A DNA stretch of 64,000 bases from Caballeronia insecticola (GTDB lineage Bacteria > Pseudomonadota > Gammaproteobacteria > Burkholderiales > Burkholderiaceae): positions 1,426,001 to 1,490,000 of the forward strand of contig NC_021287.1 in NCBI RefSeq assembly GCF_000402035.1, in the 5' to 3' direction. Shown in pieces: positions 63,672 to 64,000 of the stretch (positions are counted from its first letter, which is position 1; each line of letters starts with the position of its first letter). The notes beneath the pieces were generated by a model. It was not told where the DNA came from. It searched no databases and worked only from the letters and a program-made list of their open reading frames with translations. The translations under genes and the position numbers were made by a program.

Positions 63672-64000
63672 ATGTCCGACAGATCCGCGATGAGTGACGA
63701 ACGCGAAGGCTCCGACGCGCCCGATCTCCTGTATCTCCTGCAAGGCGTCGACGATTTCAGCCGTTTCGTCTTTCCCGACAGCGAAGCGCTGTTCAAGAGC
63801 CTCGCGCGTCGGCAGACGCCGCACACGCTGTTCATCACCTGTGCGGATTCGCGCGTGTCGCCGGAGATGATCACGCAGACGCGTCCCGGCGAGCTGTTCG
63901 TATGCCGCAACATCGGCAATATCGTGCCGGCTTATGGCGAGATGCTGGGCGGCGTGTCGGCGGTGGTCGAATACGCGGTGCTCGCGCTCAATGTGCGGCA
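63672..64000 (+). CDS. Beta-carbonic anhydrase, 5' part (cut by the window edge)
   Basis: The first 109 residues are present. They contain the zinc-ligand motif CADSRVSPE (Cys near residue 57, with the Asp-Arg dyad), [13 protein letters not shown] and the start of the [11 protein letters not shown] helix; the second zinc His and Cys lie beyond the edge. Interconverts CO2 and bicarbonate. ATG at 63672 chosen; a second ATG six codons later is possible. Divergent from the zinc-ribbon gene with 261 bases between. Confidence 0.92.
   Translation, partial: MSDRSAMSDEREGSDAPDLLYLLQGVDDFSRFVFPDSEALFKSLARRQTPHTLFITCADSRVSPEMITQTRPGELFVCRNIGNIVPAYGEMLGGVSAVVEYAVLALNVR

Overview
The window is a 64 kb piece of a GC-rich (about 65%) proteobacterial chromosome. 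Protein content, gene order and codon use point to Burkholderiaceae, most likely Paraburkholderia or Caballeronia; this assignment is inference because no rRNA or other marker is present. It looks like core or stable chromosome: I found no tRNA, rRNA, insertion sequence, prophage or CRISPR array, and no clearly broken gene. Gene density is about 90%. 57 genes are called; the last (carbonic anhydrase) is cut by the window edge.

Region 1 (0-11.3 kb): selO faces away from an acyl-CoA ligase. After a terminator comes a tightly packed fatty-acid/acyl-CoA catabolism operon: bifunctional enoyl-CoA hydratase/3-hydroxyacyl-CoA dehydrogenase, nicotinamidase pncA, thiolase, Dabb protein, hot-dog thioesterase, zinc-independent MDR reductase, SDR and an HSL-type esterase. 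Region 2 (11.3-18.6 kb): ygfZ plus an NRDE protein run leftward; mltG-tmk-holB-GNAT-tatD run rightward, followed by two exported small proteins (ankyrin, Rap1a/Tai-like). Region 3 (18.7-25.6 kb): MscS channel, trehalose-6-phosphate synthase, a GT4 glycosyltransferase, then small envelope or stress proteins (SYLF lipoprotein, two-TM protein, PsiF).

Region 4 (26-34.9 kb): a ribose-type operon rbsB-rbsA-rbsC-rbsR-rbsK, then a chemoreceptor with a sigma-28-like promoter and a C-terminal CheR-binding-type pentapeptide, and a hydratase of the fumarylacetoacetase/MhpD superfamily. Region 5 (35.3-40.5 kb): the PrkA kinase - YeaH - SpoVR group, a widely conserved but poorly understood starvation/stationary-phase module, ending in a strong terminator. 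Region 6 (40.5-53.5 kb): AI-2E-family permease, RarD/EamA permease, aldo/keto reductase, a DHA2 MFS pump divergent from a LysR regulator, tannase/feruloyl esterase family enzyme, DUF2917 protein, a large lipoprotein glycosidase, and a YciI(DGPF)-VOC-ECF sigma factor operon of the ECF42 type.

Region 7 (53.8-64 kb): a PKMT-like methyltransferase, then a three-gene leftward exopolysaccharide operon (O-antigen-polymerase-like membrane protein, PslG-like glycosidase, Wzc-type tyrosine autokinase with an unusual Met/Asn/Pro/Gly linker), an 859-base upstream region rich in repeats with a sigma-54-like promoter, a 2OG-Fe(II) oxygenase-like protein, a CBS-pair protein, a zinc-ribbon protein and the start of a beta-carbonic anhydrase.

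The strongest signals not explained by ordinary gene calls are short, ordered DNA repeats: six octamers between rbsB and rbsA, four 10-base-phased GTAA motifs upstream of the YciI gene and the lipoprotein glycosidase, three 13-base repeats upstream of the exopolysaccharide operon, and perfect palindromes in the MFS/LysR intergenic region. No clearly new multi-gene system was found.
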